A stretch of DNA of 64,000 nt from Alphaproteobacteria bacterium (lineage in GTDB: Bacteria; Pseudomonadota; Alphaproteobacteria; Acetobacterales; Acetobacteraceae). Below are positions 62,219 through 64,000 of this stretch, piece by piece. Made by a program: the position numbers and the translations under genes. Every line of letters starts with the position of its first letter. The first letter of the stretch is position 1. The notes below the pieces were generated by a model that saw only the letters and a program-made list of their open reading frames with translations, did not search any database and had not been told where the DNA came from. Location of the stretch: contig JAPLOI010000017.1 in the NCBI GenBank assembly GCA_026400815.1, positions 24,631-88,630 on the forward strand, given 5' to 3'.

Positions 62219-63192
62219 CCCCGCTTCTGGAACTCGATGCCGTCAGCAAGCGCTTTCCGCTCGGCCGGCGCCGCCTGTTCGCCAAGGCACTGCCGCCGGA
62301 GGTGCATGCGGTGTCGGAGGTTTCCCTCACCGTGCATGCCGGTGAGACCGTGGGGCTGGTGGGTGAAAGCGGCTGCGGCAAATCCACCCTGGTGCGCCTG
62401 ATCACACGGCTGCTGGATACCACCGAAGGCACGATCTGGTTCGACCGGCGCGAGATCTCCGGCGTGCCGGCCCGCTTCTTCGCCCGCGACACCAACCGCG
62501 CCGATATCCAGATGGTGTTCCAGGATGCCGGCGAGAGCATCAATCCCCGCTTCACCGCCGCAGATGCCATCGCCGACCCGCTGCGCAAGCTGCTCGGCCT
62601 GCGCGGCGCCGCACTGCAGGCGCGGGTGGAGGAGGCAGCGACGCAATGCGGCCTGCCGCTGGCCTTGCTGGGGCGCTATCCGCACCAGCTTTCCGGCGGG
62701 CAGCGCGCCCGCGTCGGCATCGCGCGCGCCATTGGCACCCACCCACGCCTGCTGGTGCTCGATGAGCCAACGGCGGCGCTGGATGTTTCGGTCCAGGTCA
62801 CGGTGCTGAAACTGCTGCAGCAGCTGAAGGCCGAGCTCGGCCTCAGCTACATCTTCGTCAGCCACGACCTCAACGTGGTGCGGCTGCTCTGCGACCGCGT
62901 GGTAGTGATGTATCTCGGCCGCGTGGTGGAATCCGGCCCGGCGCAACAGGTGTTCGACGCACCACGCCACCCCTACACGAAAAGCCTGATCGCCGCCGTG
63001 CCGCGGCTGGAAGGCGCGCGGCCGGAAGCACCACGCCTGGTGGGCGATCCGCGCAGCCCGATCGATCCCGACCCGAATGCCTGCCGCTTCCACGGCCGCT
63101 GCCCCGTCGGGTTCGACCGCTGCGGCACCGCGATGCCCGCCTTGCGGGAGGTGGCACCTGGCCATCTCGCCGCCTGCCACCTGAACGACTGA
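62215..63192 (+). CDS. ABC transporter ATP-binding protein (DppF type) 4
   Basis: A 325-residue ATPase. Walker A is GESGCGKST, the Q-loop region is MVFQDAGESINPRFTA (the usual PxxSLNP is altered to AGESINP), the signature is LSGGQRARVGIARAI and Walker B is LLVLDEPTAALDVS. The extension has ACRFHGRCPVGFDRC. It is the last gene of the operon and its stop is only 4 bp from the convergent stop of the OHCU gene, with no terminator hairpin between. Confidence 0.94.
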   Translation: MTPLLELDAVSKRFPLGRRRLFAKALPPEVHAVSEVSLTVHAGETVGLVGESGCGKSTLVRLITRLLDTTEGTIWFDRREISGVPARFFARDTNRADIQMVFQDAGESINPRFTAADAIADPLRKLLGLRGAALQARVEEAATQCGLPLALLGRYPHQLSGGQRARVGIARAIGTHPRLLVLDEPTAALDVSVQVTVLKLLQQLKAELGLSYIFVSHDLNVVRLLCDRVVVMYLGRVVESGPAQQVFDAPRHPYTKSLIAAVPRLEGARPEAPRLVGDPRSPIDPDPNACRFHGRCPVGFDRCGTAMPALREVAPGHLAACHLND

Positions 63193-63196
63193 TCGG

Positions 63197-63892
63197 CTAC
63201 ATGGAGACGCGGACACCCTCCGGCCCCACGGCCAGCGCCACCTGAACGTTGGCCTCCGGCTCCGTCACGCGCCAACGCACCGGGATCACGGTCCCCACAT
63301 GGACGCGCAGCTCATGCGGCTCGATGCGCAGCGGCTCGCCCTGCAGCAGCACCACCGCGCCATCAGCGCCAGTGGTGGCTTCACACATCTTCGCGCCATC
63401 GCGCCAGAGCTCCACCCTGATATGAGCGGCCGGCGCGCCCGCCTGCTCCACCGTCACGGCAAGGCTCCCCGTGGTGTTCGGCACACCCGGACCGCTTACG
63501 CGCGCCACGAGACGCAACCGGCTGATGAAGAACACCTCGCCCAGGGCGGCGGCGCGTTCCGCGGCCTCGTTCTGATCCAGGCGGCGTTCCAGCTGGGCCA
63601 GAACGGAGCTGGGCGTGTGCCGCCGGGCACAGATGATGAAGGCGAAGCCGTGGCGTGCCTCATAGGCTGCCGAAAGAGCGGCGAACCGCCCGGCCGCGTC
63701 GTCCAAACCAGCCAGGCCGAGCGCGGCCTGTTCGGCGGCGGAATCCGCCGTGAGGCTCGTCGCCAGCGCAGCCGCCGAGAGCGCGGGATGGCCGCCCAGG
63801 AAACCCCGTTGCGTCGGCGCATCCGCGGAACGCACCAGATCCATCAGCGCCGCATGCAGCGTATCCGTCCGGCGAGTGACGCCTTGGCGTGT
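63197..63892 (-). pseudogene. OHCU decarboxylase fused to a degenerate transthyretin/HIUase-like domain, 5'-truncated
   Basis: From the first Met (63844) the frame gives 215 residues: an OHCU decarboxylase core (GGHPALSAAALA, AAEQAALGLAGL, ARHGFAFIICARRH), then a domain shaped like 5-hydroxyisourate hydrolase (LAVTVEQAGAPAAHIRVELW) that lacks the family's histidines and YRGS end. In-frame sequence upstream of the Met reads TDTLHAAL, the block with the catalytic His. It has no start codon and meets a stop at 63893-63895. The N-terminal ~30-40 residues are therefore missing. The intact enzyme acts in urate breakdown; an adjacent IS-like sequence probably caused the truncation. Confidence 0.7.
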
Positions 63893-63920
63893 TCAATCTT
63901 GCTGCGGCACTTACGGGTGA

Positions 63921-63940
63921 TCGTACGGACGTTCGTACGA
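63921..63940. promoter_or_regulatory. 20-bp near-palindrome TCGTACG-GACGTT-CGTACGA
   Basis: Seven-bp perfect arms flank GACGTT; the full 20 bp is palindromic except for one base pair. It sits 22 bp before the ATG of the putative transposase and could be an operator or part of the element's end. Confidence 0.4.
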
Positions 63941-63961
63941 GCGCTGGTAAGGGCGATTACT

Positions 63962-64000
63962 ATGGAGATCATCACGGGAGTTGAGCGCCGGCGTCGGTGG
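63962..64000 (+). CDS. Putative IS transposase (TnpA-like), first 13 codons only
   Basis: ATG at 63962 gives MEIITGVERRRRW and runs off the window. This opening is like that of small HTH TnpA proteins of IS66-type elements, which often begin with a GVERRRRW-like stretch before the helix-turn-helix. Only 13 residues are visible, so family assignment is tentative. Confidence 0.45.
   Translation, partial: MEIITGVERRRRW

Larger units (their letters stand above)
63876..64000 (+). mobile_element. Left end of a probable insertion sequence (boundary uncertain)
   Basis: Sequence to the right of the truncated OHCU gene no longer fits that gene. It holds a palindrome, then a short ORF resembling the start of a transposase. 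The IS end may be at about 63876 (GTGACGCC...) or at the GTAAGGGCG at 63947, which recalls the GTAA ends of IS66-family elements. The other end is outside the window, so neither boundary can be proved. Confidence 0.4.

Overview
The window is GC-rich with short intergenic gaps and alphaproteobacterial gene neighbourhoods: lapA-domain gene/trpF, a twin-TM (HIG1-like) gene before etfBA and a 3-hydroxyacyl-CoA dehydrogenase, and exosortase A with PrsK/PrsR/PrsT. The gene content and the 'FFxEKKNQKTF'-encoding repeats point to a Rhodospirillales, most likely an Acetobacteraceae relative. That placement is inference; no rRNA is present. No CRISPR array, replication origin or complete prophage was seen.

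Layout. (1) 1-4.1 kb, minus strand: the 5' part of a DUF917-type gene, then a reduced sulfur-oxidation module (soxZ, soxY, flavocytochrome c sulfide dehydrogenase flavoprotein, small cytochrome c, YeeE/YedE transporter). (2) 4.1-17.6 kb: mostly housekeeping genes, namely an L,D-transpeptidase, GTP cyclohydrolase II with a degenerate N-terminal domain, an orphan OmpR-type regulator, an EamA transporter, trpF, a LapA-domain protein, an MscS channel, a twin-TM protein, etfB-etfA, 3-hydroxybutyryl-CoA dehydrogenase, a WcbI-GT61 fusion and a D-cysteine desulfhydrase-like enzyme. (3) 17.7-40.4 kb: a complete XrtA (exosortase A)-type exopolysaccharide locus as two divergent operons with a tRNA gene between them. 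The minus arm carries export protein, chain-length determinant, tyrosine kinase, outer-membrane barrel, ATPase, deacetylase, FemAB-like protein, glycosyltransferase and xrtA. The plus arm carries the priming sugar transferase, prsK, prsR, prsT and a glycosyltransferase, followed by a flippase. (4) 40.4-44.1 kb: enoyl-CoA hydratase, truncated haemoglobin, a proline-rich hypothetical protein, an HD-domain protein, an SDR, and a palindrome array. (5) 44.1-63.2 kb: a nitrogen-scavenging island, with Dpp/Opp-type ABC transporter genes surrounding atzF-atzG-atzE-atzH and a biuret hydrolase. It ends at a 5'-truncated OHCU decarboxylase gene next to what looks like the start of an insertion sequence.

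How the genes fit together. In region 5 the ABC systems would import small nitrogenous compounds, BiuH and AtzE/G would deaminate biuret-type intermediates, and AtzF would split allophanate to ammonia and CO2. Two -24/-12 (sigma-54) promoter matches, before atzF and before the third substrate-binding protein gene, suggest nitrogen control. In region 3 Wzx/Wzz/Wza-type proteins assemble and export a polysaccharide, and XrtA would process PEP-CTERM proteins, none of which was recognised here.

Most notable non-coding structure: a composite AT-rich hairpin repeat occurs three times plus one half copy, and two same-orientation copies bracket the XrtA locus. Other points are a series of perfect hairpins at 9.0-9.15 kb, a 31-bp-arm palindrome inside a repeat array at 43.9-44.08 kb, an apparent frameshift at the atzH start, and the truncated OHCU gene at the right edge.
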